Shown: in pieces, positions 37,017-45,531 of the stretch
How the letters are laid out: each line of letters opens with the position of its first letter
How positions within the stretch are numbered: the first letter of the stretch is position 1
NCBI RefSeq assembly: GCF_003544895.1
Contig: NZ_CP032125.1
Location: forward strand, 2,928,001 to 2,992,000
Source of the DNA: Profundibacter amoris
GTDB taxonomy: Bacteria; Pseudomonadota; Alphaproteobacteria; Rhodobacterales; Rhodobacteraceae
Direction of reading: 5' to 3'
Length of the DNA: 64,000 nt
Made by a program: the position numbers and the translations under genes
The notes under the pieces: generated by a model
The model's database searches: none
What the model was told of the DNA's origin: nothing
Seen by the model: the letters and a program-made list of their open reading frames with translations, nothing else

Positions 37017-38023
37017 AGCTATCCCCCCGCGACGCCGCCGGATATTTCGCCAAACCCGATCCAAAACGCGCGGGGTTGCTGATTTATGGCGGGGACGCGA
37101 TGCGGGTGGCTCTGAAACGCCAACAGGTGATTTTGGCGCTGATCGGCAAAACCGGCGAAGAGGAAATGCGCCTGACCCGCATCCCCGCGTCCGATCTGCG
37201 ATCCGACCCTGCCTGCCTGATCGACGCGATGACCGCACAGGGGTTTTTCCCCGGTCCCCGCGTGGCCTTTGTCGAAGACGCGGCCGACGGGCTGACCAAA
37301 TTCATCAAACCCGCGCTGGAAAGCTGGCGCGAGGGGGATGCACAAATCATCGTCACCGCCAAACAGCTGAATGCGCGATCCTCCTTGCGAAAACTGTTCG
37401 AGGCGCACAACAACAGCTTTGCCGTCGGCATCTACGACGATCCACCATCAAAATCCGAAATCGAATCCGACCTTGCCAAAGGCGGGCTGGCCAACATCCA
37501 GCCGGATGCGATGGAGGCCTTGGTCAGCCTGTCACGCGACATCGGCCCGGGCGATTTTCGGCAGGTGATCGAAAAAATCAGCCTCTACAAACTGAACGAC
37601 AGCACCCCCCTGACCCCCGAGGATGTAACGGCCAACGCCCCCACCTCGACCGAGGCCGCGCTGGATGATGTGCTGAACATCGTCGCCGAAGCCCGCAGCG
37701 GCGAAATCGGCCCCGTCATGCGCAAACTGGAAAGTCAGGGCGTGCAACCCGTGGGCCTGTGCATCGGCGCAACCCGCCATTTCCGCACCCTTTACGCCGC
37801 CGCAAACAACCCGTCCGGCATCGGCGGGTTGCGCCCGCCCGTGTTCGGCGCGCGGCGTGACCGGATGCAACGGCAATTGCAACGCTGGAGCGGGCGCAAA
37901 CTGGAAATCGCTCTGACCATGCTGACCGATACTGACCTGCAATTGCGCTCGACCTCGCGCGCGCCGACAATGGCGCTGATGGAACGCACTCTGGTCCGGC
38001 TGGCAATGTTGGCAGGGCGGTAG
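37013..38023 (+). CDS. holA: DNA polymerase III subunit delta
   Basis: Clamp-loader subunit that opens the beta ring, 336 residues, usual family length. It has the HolA N-terminal fold (GLLIYGGDAMRVALKRQQVI), the regions QGFFPGPRVAFVEDAADGL and ARSSLRKLFEAHNN, and the C-terminal collar domain (GATRHFRTLYAAANN). ATG 37013, overlapping the lptE stop as ATGA, is preferred over GTG 37004. Confidence 0.93.
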   Translation: MKLSPRDAAGYFAKPDPKRAGLLIYGGDAMRVALKRQQVILALIGKTGEEEMRLTRIPASDLRSDPACLIDAMTAQGFFPGPRVAFVEDAADGLTKFIKPALESWREGDAQIIVTAKQLNARSSLRKLFEAHNNSFAVGIYDDPPSKSEIESDLAKGGLANIQPDAMEALVSLSRDIGPGDFRQVIEKISLYKLNDSTPLTPEDVTANAPTSTEAALDDVLNIVAEARSGEIGPVMRKLESQGVQPVGLCIGATRHFRTLYAAANNPSGIGGLRPPVFGARRDRMQRQLQRWSGRKLEIALTMLTDTDLQLRSTSRAPTMALMERTLVRLAMLAGR

Positions 38024-38078
38024 GCACAAATTCTTTGAAAGGATTTAGACAAGGATTTTTGAAAACTCCTTGCGCCGC

Positions 38079-39236
38079 TCAGACCGCAGCCCGCCCCGCC
38101 CAATGCCCCGTTGCCAGACAGCCGGTCAACAGATAGCCACCCGTCGGTGCCTCCCAGTCCAGCATCTCGCCCGCACAGAAAACCCCCGGCGCGGCCTTCA
38201 ACTCCAGCCCTTCGGTCAGCGCCGAGAATCTCACCCCGCCGGCCGTTGAAATCGCCTCGTCCATTGGCCGTGGCCCGCTGTGTTTCAACGGCAGGGATTT
38301 AATCACCCGCGCCAGTTCCTTACCTGTTGGCAAGGGCCGCGCGAATTCCTGCAACAGCGCCAGTTTCACCGCGTCCAGTTTCAGCACCTTGCGTAACTGG
38401 TTCGTCACCGTCGCCTTGCCCCGTGGCTTTGACAACCGTTCCGCGATCCGTTCAACTGGCCAGTCCGGCAACAAATCCAGCATTAATTCCGCGCCCTCGC
38501 GCATGGCTTTTGAGACCGCGTAAATCCCGCTCCCCTCGACCCCGCGTTGCGAGATCACAAATTCCCCGCGCCGCGATTTTCCGTTTACTATCAGCGCAAC
38601 ACCCTTCACCGGCTGGCCGAAATGCCGCGCCATATAGGGGGACCAATCCACCGCAAAGCCCATATTCGCAGGCCGAAACGGCGCCAGTTCCACCCCCTTG
38701 GCCGCCAGCATTTCCGCCCACGCCCCGTTTGACCCCAACCGTGCCCAACTGGCCCCGCCCAATGCCAGAACGCAGGTCTTGGGGCGCAGCACCTGCATCC
38801 CGTCCGGCGTGGCAAATTCAAACCCGTCACCCCAGCCGGTCCAGCGCCAGCGGGTGCGAAAATCCACCCCCTGCCCGCGCAACCGCACCAACCATGCCCG
38901 CAATAGCGGCGAGGCTTTCATAACCTTGGGAAACACCTGCCCGCTGGACCCCGTGAACACCTCTTGCCCCAACTCCCGCGCCCAGTCTTGCACGGCCTCC
39001 GGCCCGAAGGCTTCCAATGGCCCGCGCAGCAATTCCGCTGCCTCGCCATAGCGGGACAGGAAGGTTTCAAACGGCTCGTCCTTGGTCAGGTTCAGCCCCG
39101 ATTTTCCGGCCATCAGAAATTTGCGCCCGACCGTGGGTTTTGCGTCAACCACCAGCACACGCCGCCCGGCCCGCGCCAGTTCTTCGGCCGCCATCAGCCC
39201 TGCCGGACCGCCACCAATGACCAGCGCGTCAGGCAC
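38079..39236 (-). CDS. TIGR03862/YhiN-family flavoprotein
   Basis: A 385-residue HI0933-like FAD protein (ALVIGGGPAGLMAAEELARAG at the N-terminus; GRKFLMAGKSGLNLT; TGGYLLTGCLATGHWAG at the C-terminus). The family is predicted NAD(P)/FAD oxidoreductase with unknown physiological substrate. It is the last gene of a four-gene minus-strand unit and overlaps the mechanosensitive channel gene by 8 nt. Confidence 0.92.
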   Translation of the reverse strand: MPDALVIGGGPAGLMAAEELARAGRRVLVVDAKPTVGRKFLMAGKSGLNLTKDEPFETFLSRYGEAAELLRGPLEAFGPEAVQDWARELGQEVFTGSSGQVFPKVMKASPLLRAWLVRLRGQGVDFRTRWRWTGWGDGFEFATPDGMQVLRPKTCVLALGGASWARLGSNGAWAEMLAAKGVELAPFRPANMGFAVDWSPYMARHFGQPVKGVALIVNGKSRRGEFVISQRGVEGSGIYAVSKAMREGAELMLDLLPDWPVERIAERLSKPRGKATVTNQLRKVLKLDAVKLALLQEFARPLPTGKELARVIKSLPLKHSGPRPMDEAISTAGGVRFSALTEGLELKAAPGVFCAGEMLDWEAPTGGYLLTGCLATGHWAGRAAV

Positions 39237-40545
39237 CCGGGAAACCGCCCTTGATCTCGACCACGCGCTGCGGATAAGGGATTTCGATGTTGTTTTCTTT
39301 CAGCGCATTCCAGACCAGAAACAGCACATCCGAGGTGAATTTGTTTTCCCCGTCGTCAATCCCGTTAACCCAGAATTCCACCGCGAAATCCACGCCGCTG
39401 TCGCCAAACCCGCGCAATTCGCAATCGGGCGGAAAGGGTTTGTCCAGCACATCCTTGTGCTTGGCCACGGCCGCTTCGACAATCGCCGGAACCTTGTTGA
39501 TGTCTGTGTCATAGGACACGGAAAAAGGCGCCTCGTAGCGGTTGGCCGAACCGCTATCGGAATAGTTCACCACGCGGGTTGTGATGAAATCCTCGTTCGG
39601 AATCACGATCCAGCGCCCGTCATATGTTTCCAGAATGGTGGCCCGCGCCATCATCTTGATGATCGTGCCCGCCTCGCCGCCGTCCAGTTCGACATAATCG
39701 CCAACCGTCGCCTGCCCTTCCAGCAGCAGGATCACGCCGGATATGAAGTTCGAGGCGATCTTTTGCAGCCCGAAGCCAAGGCCCACACCAATCGCACCGC
39801 CCAGCACTGCAAGTGACGTCAGGCTGATGCCCATGATGTTCATTAACAACAGGAACGCCACCCCGAAGATGGTGATCTCCGTTGCCTTCACCGCCAGTTG
39901 CCGCGTTGCGGGGCGCATTTCCTCCTGTTTGCTGATCAGGGCGGCGCTTTGATCGTTTGACCAGCGGCCCAGCCAGAACAGGATGCTGCCCGCAATCACC
40001 CCGCGCACCAGCGCCATGATGGAAAACGATATATTGCCAAGCGAAATCACCGTGGCCGACAGATAGGCGGTCAGGTCATCCAGCAGGCCCAGCGCGTATA
40101 GCGCCATTGCGGGGATCAGGATGTATTTGCCCAGCAGTTTCAGGAAGGAATCCGTGATAATGTCGCGCACCAAGGCCCGCGCTGCCAGAAACAGGAACAC
40201 CCGTTTGCCGAATGCTATCACCGCGCCGGAACCGAACAGCGAGCGGGTGATCTGCTCGCCAATGCCAGTGAATGCATAGGCCAGAAGCGGCAGCAACAGC
40301 GGCAGGAACATCAGCACGAAGCGGCGCGCCTGCGCCAGATAAGAGGTCTGGCCATCGGGCGGGGTGATGGTTTTGGTCAGGATCGGGGACAGTTTGCGAC
40401 TGACCACCAGGGCCAGCAGAAACGCCGCCACCAGCAGGCCGAATTGCGACCACGCGGCGGGGCTTAGCAACCAGCCCTGCGCCAGTTCCCAGCCCTGATT
40501 CACATAGCCCAACACCTGCTTAACAATTTCCGGCTGCCCATCCAT
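39229..40545 (-). CDS. Mechanosensitive ion channel, MscS family
   Basis: A 438-residue inner-membrane channel with about five or six membrane segments (residues ~20-275); the last is the pore-lining Gly/Ala-rich helix (SLAVLGGAIGVGLGFGLQKIA) followed by the MscS beta domain (GDYVELDGGEAGTIIKMMARATIL, IVIPNEDFITTRVVNYS) and the C-terminal alpha/beta domain. It releases solutes on hypo-osmotic shock. ATG 40545 is chosen because of AAGGTG upstream; the frame extends farther but overlaps the crotonase-like gene. Confidence 0.92.
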   Translation of the reverse strand: MDGQPEIVKQVLGYVNQGWELAQGWLLSPAAWSQFGLLVAAFLLALVVSRKLSPILTKTITPPDGQTSYLAQARRFVLMFLPLLLPLLAYAFTGIGEQITRSLFGSGAVIAFGKRVFLFLAARALVRDIITDSFLKLLGKYILIPAMALYALGLLDDLTAYLSATVISLGNISFSIMALVRGVIAGSILFWLGRWSNDQSAALISKQEEMRPATRQLAVKATEITIFGVAFLLLMNIMGISLTSLAVLGGAIGVGLGFGLQKIASNFISGVILLLEGQATVGDYVELDGGEAGTIIKMMARATILETYDGRWIVIPNEDFITTRVVNYSDSGSANRYEAPFSVSYDTDINKVPAIVEAAVAKHKDVLDKPFPPDCELRGFGDSGVDFAVEFWVNGIDDGENKFTSDVLFLVWNALKENNIEIPYPQRVVEIKGGFPGA

Positions 40546-40555
40546 GCCCGCACCT

Positions 40556-41167
40556 TTATCCGTTACACATCGCTTTGATACCGCCCAGAATTTCCGGTTT
40601 GGCGCCCAGCACATCCGCAGCCAGATCACCAATGGTTCCGGCCATCTTATCGCCGGAAACCAGCCTGTCCACCAGCCCGAATTCCAGCGCCTGATCAGCC
40701 GTGATTTTTTGCCCACCCATCAGCAGCAGTTTTGTGCGGGCGGGACCGATCAGCGCCCGCATCCGCGCAGGATCGGACGGTTGCGGCAGAAAGCCCAGCT
40801 TCATCACGGGGTAAAAGAATTTCGCCTCCGGCACCGCGATCCGCAGATCACAGGCCAGCACCATGCCGAAAGCGCCGCCCGCAAGGGTTCCGTTCAGCGC
40901 GGCAATGGTCAGACAGGGGGCGGCGGCAACAGCCCCCGACAGCCGCTCCCAAACCGGATCGGTCGCCAGCCCCGCGCGGGCCTCGTCAAGGTCGGCACCG
41001 GCGCTGAACACGCGCCCCTCGCCGGTGATCACAAGCACCTTGGCGTCAACCGCGCCTTGGGCGATGTCGGCCAGTTGCTCCAGCATGGCTTTGGTCAGCG
41101 AATTGGCCTTGTTCGGGCGGCGGATGGTGACTGTCCACTGACCACCGTCCTTTTGCAGATCAATCAT
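40556..41167 (-). CDS. Short crotonase-fold protein lacking both hydratase glutamates
   Basis: A 203-residue enoyl-CoA hydratase/isomerase superfamily member, shorter than the usual ~260. The oxyanion-hole segments are recognisable (FSAGADLDEARAGL and NGTLAGGAFGMVLACDLRIA), but the residue at the first catalytic Glu is Gly (GGAFGM instead of GGGCE) and the second is Val (PVMKLG instead of PEILLG). It is therefore unlikely to be a hydratase; another CoA reaction or a degenerate role is possible. It overlaps the SDR gene by 4 nt. Confidence 0.85.
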   Translation of the reverse strand: MIDLQKDGGQWTVTIRRPNKANSLTKAMLEQLADIAQGAVDAKVLVITGEGRVFSAGADLDEARAGLATDPVWERLSGAVAAAPCLTIAALNGTLAGGAFGMVLACDLRIAVPEAKFFYPVMKLGFLPQPSDPARMRALIGPARTKLLLMGGQKITADQALEFGLVDRLVSGDKMAGTIGDLAADVLGAKPEILGGIKAMCNG

Positions 41168-41919
41168 TCACCCAGCCCCACCCGTTTGCGGATTGCCTCG
41201 TCCCGCAGGGCAATTTCCTGCCCGACAAATTCATCCGCATCCGCGCTGCACATCCAGACTAGCGTTTTTGCCACCCACTCGGGCGGAATGTGGTCCTCCC
41301 ACTCCATCGCGCTGACGGGGTTGATGCCCGAGGCCTTGATCTCGCGCTGCATTTCGGTGGCAACCGTGCCCGGTGACAGACCCATCGCGCGAATGCCAAC
41401 GCCCGCACCTTCCTTGTCGGCGCACATGGTCAGCATGGCGGCACCGGCCTTGGAGGCGCAGTAATGGCTCCAGCCTTCAAGCGCGGTATGGGCCGCGCCG
41501 GAACTGATGGTGATAATCGTGCCGCCCCCGTTGGCCTGCATCACGGGCATCGCGGCGCGCATGCCGTAATAGACACCTTTCAGGTTGATATCGATCACCT
41601 GTCCCCATGCGGCAGGATCGGACGTGATCAAGGGTGAAATCGGCTCGATCACACCGGCATTGTTGACCAGCACATTCAGCCCGCCGAATTTAGCCACGCC
41701 CTGCTGCACCGCCGCTTCAACCGCGGAATAGTTGCTGACATCGCAGGCAATTGCCAAAGCGGAATCACCGATTTCGCGCGCAAGTGTTCCAATTGCCCCG
41801 CCAGATCGCGCCAAAAGCACCACATTTGCCCCCGACTCGGCAAATTCCCGCGCAGCCGAAGCGCCGATTCCCCGGCTTGCCCCAGTGATAAGAACCGTTT
41901 TTCCTGATAAATCGCCCAT
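41164..41919 (-). CDS. Short-chain dehydrogenase/reductase
   Basis: A 251-residue classical SDR: cofactor motif ITGASRGIGASAAREFAESG, NNAG in NVLVNNAGVIEP, catalytic Ser in TISSGAAHTALEG and YxxxK in SHYCASKAGAA. Cofactor and substrate are not determined. Start is ATG 41919 with a strong AAAGGAGGGG. First gene of the SDR-crotonase-MscS-flavoprotein unit. Confidence 0.93.
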   Translation of the reverse strand: MGDLSGKTVLITGASRGIGASAAREFAESGANVVLLARSGGAIGTLAREIGDSALAIACDVSNYSAVEAAVQQGVAKFGGLNVLVNNAGVIEPISPLITSDPAAWGQVIDINLKGVYYGMRAAMPVMQANGGGTIITISSGAAHTALEGWSHYCASKAGAAMLTMCADKEGAGVGIRAMGLSPGTVATEMQREIKASGINPVSAMEWEDHIPPEWVAKTLVWMCSADADEFVGQEIALRDEAIRKRVGLGE

Positions 41920-42050
41920 TTTCGCCCCTCCTTTAAAAAAGTAAGGATAAAACACTCTTTGCACCATGAATAGAGCCGACTTATACTTGCACCTCGCCCA
42001 AATCGGGGCCATTTATACGCCAAACTATTTTCAACCACGAAGGGTTCAAC

Positions 42051-43556
42051 ATGACGAATTGGAAAACAATCGGCGGATCCGCCGTATTTATTACATTGAT
42101 GGGCAGCACTGCGTCTGTTGCAGAGATTACATCGCAAGAGGTCTGGAATGACTGGAGCCAGTATTTATCCGGCTTTGGTTACGAAGTTACTGCCACACCG
42201 GATATCACATCTGACAGCGTTGTGGTAAACAGCCTGATGATTGCCATGCCTTTGCCTGATGATGGCGGGATGGTCAAAGTCGATTTCGGCAAGATTTCCT
42301 TCATGGATCAGGGCGATGGCACTGTTGCTGTTATCCTGCCGGATCAAAAACCGATTGCCATCAGCGTGGACAACAATTTTTCTGTCACGCTGAACTATGA
42401 CACGACAGGCATGTCGATGGTCGTCAGTGGTGCTGCCGACGATATGACGTATACCTATTCGGCCCCCAAAGTTGCGATCAGCATTGCTGATCTGGTCATC
42501 GAGGGTGAAAAAATAGACACGGCCAAGCTGGACCTGATCCTTTCCGATGTGGCAGGGCAATCCACCAGCAAAATGGCGGGTCTGCGGAATATCGTTCAAG
42601 CCATGTCAGCCGCAAGCCTGACTTATGATTTTGCCCTTGCCGAGCCGGGTGGCGGCGATTTTGCCATGACTGTCAAAGGCGCGATGTCGGACCTGAAGAT
42701 GGAGTCTGACAGCAGCATTCCTGCCGATGTGGACTTTGCAAAGATGTCCGAAGCACTGAACAACGGATTTGCTGCCAAAGGTAGTTTTTCATGGGGCGCG
42801 GGCGGATACGAGTTTACGTCCAAGGACCGCGGCAATTCGGTTACCGGCTCTTCCACCTCGGATTCGGGCAGCCTGAATTTCGCGCTGGATCGTGAAATGA
42901 TCAACTATGGCGGCACGACAACCGGAACCAAATCGTCCTTCACCAGTTCAGACCTACCGTTTCCTGTCGATATCACCATAGCCGAAGCCGCCTTTAACCT
43001 GTTGATGCCGGCTGGCCCGTCGGATGATCCCAAGGACCTGAACCTGACTGTCAAATTGGCCGATTTCAACGTCAATGACATGATCTGGGGCATGGCCGAT
43101 CCGATGGGCAAACTGCCCCATGATCCGCTCACCTTCATTCTGGATGTGGATGGCAAGGCGAACTGGTTTATCGACATCATGGACCCTGAATCAATGGCTT
43201 CCGGCGATGTGGACATTCCCGGCGCACTGCACGAACTGACCCTGAACGCCCTGCAACTGAAGGTCGCGGGCGCGGACCTGACCGGGAACGGTGCCTTCAC
43301 CTTCAACAACGACGATCTGGAAACATTCGACGGCATCCCTGCCCCGACCGGTGAAATCAACCTGAAACTGGTTGGCGCCAACGCGTTGCTGGACAATCTG
43401 GTCGCCATGGGCCTGCTGCCCGAAGACCAGGCAATGGGTGTGCGCATGATGGCCGGCATGTTTACAGTTGCCGGTGAAGGCGATGACACGCTGACATCGA
43501 ACATCGAAGTGAACGGTGATGGCTCGATCCTGGCAAACGGCCAGCGCATCAAGTAA
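42051..43556 (+). CDS. DUF2125 exported protein, paralogue A of three
   Basis: A 501-residue secreted protein of unknown function: signal peptide (about residues 1-24, cleavage near TASVA-E), an N-terminal segment TSQEVWNDWSQYLSGFGYEV shared with B and C, a beta-rich middle and a conserved C-terminal third containing MIWGMADPMGKLPHDPLTF, GAFTFNNDDLETFDGIPAP, EGDDTLTSNIEV and the final LANGQRIK. It is divergent from the SDR gene and closed by a strong terminator, so it has its own transcript. Many short amphipathic strands suggest a periplasmic beta-rich protein; a link to envelope lipids is only suggested by location near waaA-lpxK. Confidence 0.88.
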   Translation: MTNWKTIGGSAVFITLMGSTASVAEITSQEVWNDWSQYLSGFGYEVTATPDITSDSVVVNSLMIAMPLPDDGGMVKVDFGKISFMDQGDGTVAVILPDQKPIAISVDNNFSVTLNYDTTGMSMVVSGAADDMTYTYSAPKVAISIADLVIEGEKIDTAKLDLILSDVAGQSTSKMAGLRNIVQAMSAASLTYDFALAEPGGGDFAMTVKGAMSDLKMESDSSIPADVDFAKMSEALNNGFAAKGSFSWGAGGYEFTSKDRGNSVTGSSTSDSGSLNFALDREMINYGGTTTGTKSSFTSSDLPFPVDITIAEAAFNLLMPAGPSDDPKDLNLTVKLADFNVNDMIWGMADPMGKLPHDPLTFILDVDGKANWFIDIMDPESMASGDVDIPGALHELTLNALQLKVAGADLTGNGAFTFNNDDLETFDGIPAPTGEINLKLVGANALLDNLVAMGLLPEDQAMGVRMMAGMFTVAGEGDDTLTSNIEVNGDGSILANGQRIK

Positions 43557-43576
43557 TATCGTTCAAGCACTGCTAC

Positions 43577-43618
43577 ACGGGCCGCAAGGATAACCTCCTT
43601 GCGGCCCGTTTGCGTTTT
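43577..43618 (+). terminator. Intrinsic terminator after DUF2125 paralogue A
   Basis: Perfect 14-bp stem (ACGGGCCGCAAGGA/TCCTTGCGGCCCGT), 5-nt loop, followed by TTGCGTTTT. It separates paralogue A from the B-C unit. Confidence 0.9.
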
Positions 43619-43668
43619 GGCCTAGGGTTTTGGGTATTATTGCCCTGTCATTTTAGGAAAGCCCGCCA

Positions 43669-45498
43669 ATGAACACCCTGAACCGCCTTTGCACCACAAC
43701 CGCCTTTGTCGCCGCCCTGATGGCAACCAGCCCGTCATGGGCCGATGTCACCGCCGAACAGGTCTGGTCCGACTGGCAGGACATGATCGAAAGCACTGGC
43801 GCCAAGGTGACTTATGACAGCGCGGCAGATGACGGCATCCTGACCATCAATGATCTGGTCGTCACCGTGGATGAAGCGCCGAAAACTGACATCCGGCTGG
43901 GGGCGGTGGTCTTGCAGGAAACCGGTGACGGGTCGGTTCAGGTTCTGTTGCCCGCCAGTGGTCCGATCATCATTGAAACCGGCAGTGAAAAGGCCACGCT
44001 GGAGCAACGCAACACAGGGTTTTCCCTGATTGTCAGCGGCACGGCTGGTGATCTGACCTATCGCTATGCGGCCACCGAAATTTCGCTGGCACTGACCGAA
44101 TACCGCAAGGACGACATACGCCGAGAAGGGCTGAAGGCCCAAGTGGCATTGAACGATCTTTCCGGCATGTTGCACGGGCGCACGACCGGCCTGCGTCAGT
44201 TGGAGCAGGATTTCACCCTTGGCAAACTGGCCTATATGATCGACCTGACACACCCTGAAAAAGAGATATCGTTTACCTCGGAAGGGAGCATCACAAACCT
44301 GCAAAGCGATGTGAATGTTGCCATTCCCGAAAACATCAAAACCCTGACCATGGCCGAGGCTATGGACAATGGTCTGATCATGAAGGGTAACATCGGCTAT
44401 AACGACATCGCCGCCCGTTTCACCTATTCGGAAAACGAAGACAAGATTACCGGATCGGGTGAATCCGGTTCCGGTGATATACGGATGTCGCTTCAAAAGG
44501 GGGACAACACGGTCGTTGAAGCGTCCGAAAGCATCTCCTTTGGCCCGATCCGCCTGCGGGTGGACGGGGATGTTGCTGATAATGATATGTTCAATGCCCG
44601 TTTTGCGCTGGATCAGCTTGGGGGGCGTCTGGATATGGGGCTGCCGGAAAATATTGAATCCTTCAGTTCCGGTTATGGTGAAACTTCCATGGCGGACCTT
44701 ATGAACGCGGGGTTCCGTGTTGGGGTAAACCTGAACTATGACAATCTGGATGGCGCAGTTTCCTTTGTTAGAGGCGGCGAAGCAGGCAGCATTTCCGCCA
44801 TTTCTGACATGCTGGATTTCGGCTTTTCCCTGTCGCGTGAAATGCTGCGCGTTTCAAGCGCCAGCAAGGGAACCGAATTCAATCTGGAAACAGTGGACCT
44901 TCCCATCGGCGCCATCCGCCTTGTGGTTGCCCAAACCCTACAGGATTTCCGGTTGCCGCTGAAAACCACACCTGACCCGCAACCCTTTGTCTATCACGAG
45001 GAAATCAGGGATCTGGCAATCAGCGACAATCTGTGGGCTATGTTTGATCCTGACGCACAAATACCGCGCACCGCCATTACCTATGTTCTGAATGTCAGCG
45101 GTCTGGGTAACTGGTTGGTTGACCCCTTCGCCCCCGAATTCGACACGCCCGGCAACACCAAAGGCGAATTGCACCGCCTGACGCTGCATGAACTGCTGTT
45201 GCGCGGTGCAGGTGTGGAACTGACAGGGGCTGGTGATTTCACCTTCAACAATGATGATCTGGACAGCTATGACGGCATCCCTGCGCCCAAAGGGGATTTG
45301 GAACTGAAGCTGACAGGCGGCAACCAAATACTTGATACACTGGTCAAAATCGGCGTCCTGAGTGACGAAGATGCCTTGGGCTTTCGCATGGCATTGGGAT
45401 TGTTCACCCTCAAAGGCGATGGCGATGACACGATTGTGTCCCATATCGAAGCCAACGGTAAAGGCGATCTTCTGGCGAACGGCAAGCGCCTGAAGTAA
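43669..45498 (+). CDS. DUF2125 exported protein, paralogue B, with an internal module duplication
   Basis: A 609-residue paralogue of A and C, same layout: signal peptide (AFVAALMATSPSWA), VTAEQVWSDWQDMIESTGAKV, and C-terminal LWAMFDPDAQIPRTAITYVL, FTFNNDDLDSYDGIPAP, DGDDTIVSHIEA and final LANGKRLK. A segment around residue 220 (IPENIKTLTMAEAMDNG) recurs at about residue 326 (LPENIESF...SMADLMNAG), offset about 106 residues, both leading into a GPIRL or GAIRL motif. Removing one copy gives the length of A. It is 33 nt ahead of C, so B and C may be cotranscribed. Confidence 0.85.
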   Translation: MNTLNRLCTTTAFVAALMATSPSWADVTAEQVWSDWQDMIESTGAKVTYDSAADDGILTINDLVVTVDEAPKTDIRLGAVVLQETGDGSVQVLLPASGPIIIETGSEKATLEQRNTGFSLIVSGTAGDLTYRYAATEISLALTEYRKDDIRREGLKAQVALNDLSGMLHGRTTGLRQLEQDFTLGKLAYMIDLTHPEKEISFTSEGSITNLQSDVNVAIPENIKTLTMAEAMDNGLIMKGNIGYNDIAARFTYSENEDKITGSGESGSGDIRMSLQKGDNTVVEASESISFGPIRLRVDGDVADNDMFNARFALDQLGGRLDMGLPENIESFSSGYGETSMADLMNAGFRVGVNLNYDNLDGAVSFVRGGEAGSISAISDMLDFGFSLSREMLRVSSASKGTEFNLETVDLPIGAIRLVVAQTLQDFRLPLKTTPDPQPFVYHEEIRDLAISDNLWAMFDPDAQIPRTAITYVLNVSGLGNWLVDPFAPEFDTPGNTKGELHRLTLHELLLRGAGVELTGAGDFTFNNDDLDSYDGIPAPKGDLELKLTGGNQILDTLVKIGVLSDEDALGFRMALGLFTLKGDGDDTIVSHIEANGKGDLLANGKRLK

Positions 45499-45531
45499 GC
45501 TGCTGTAGATTCATAAATAAAGGTACCCAAG

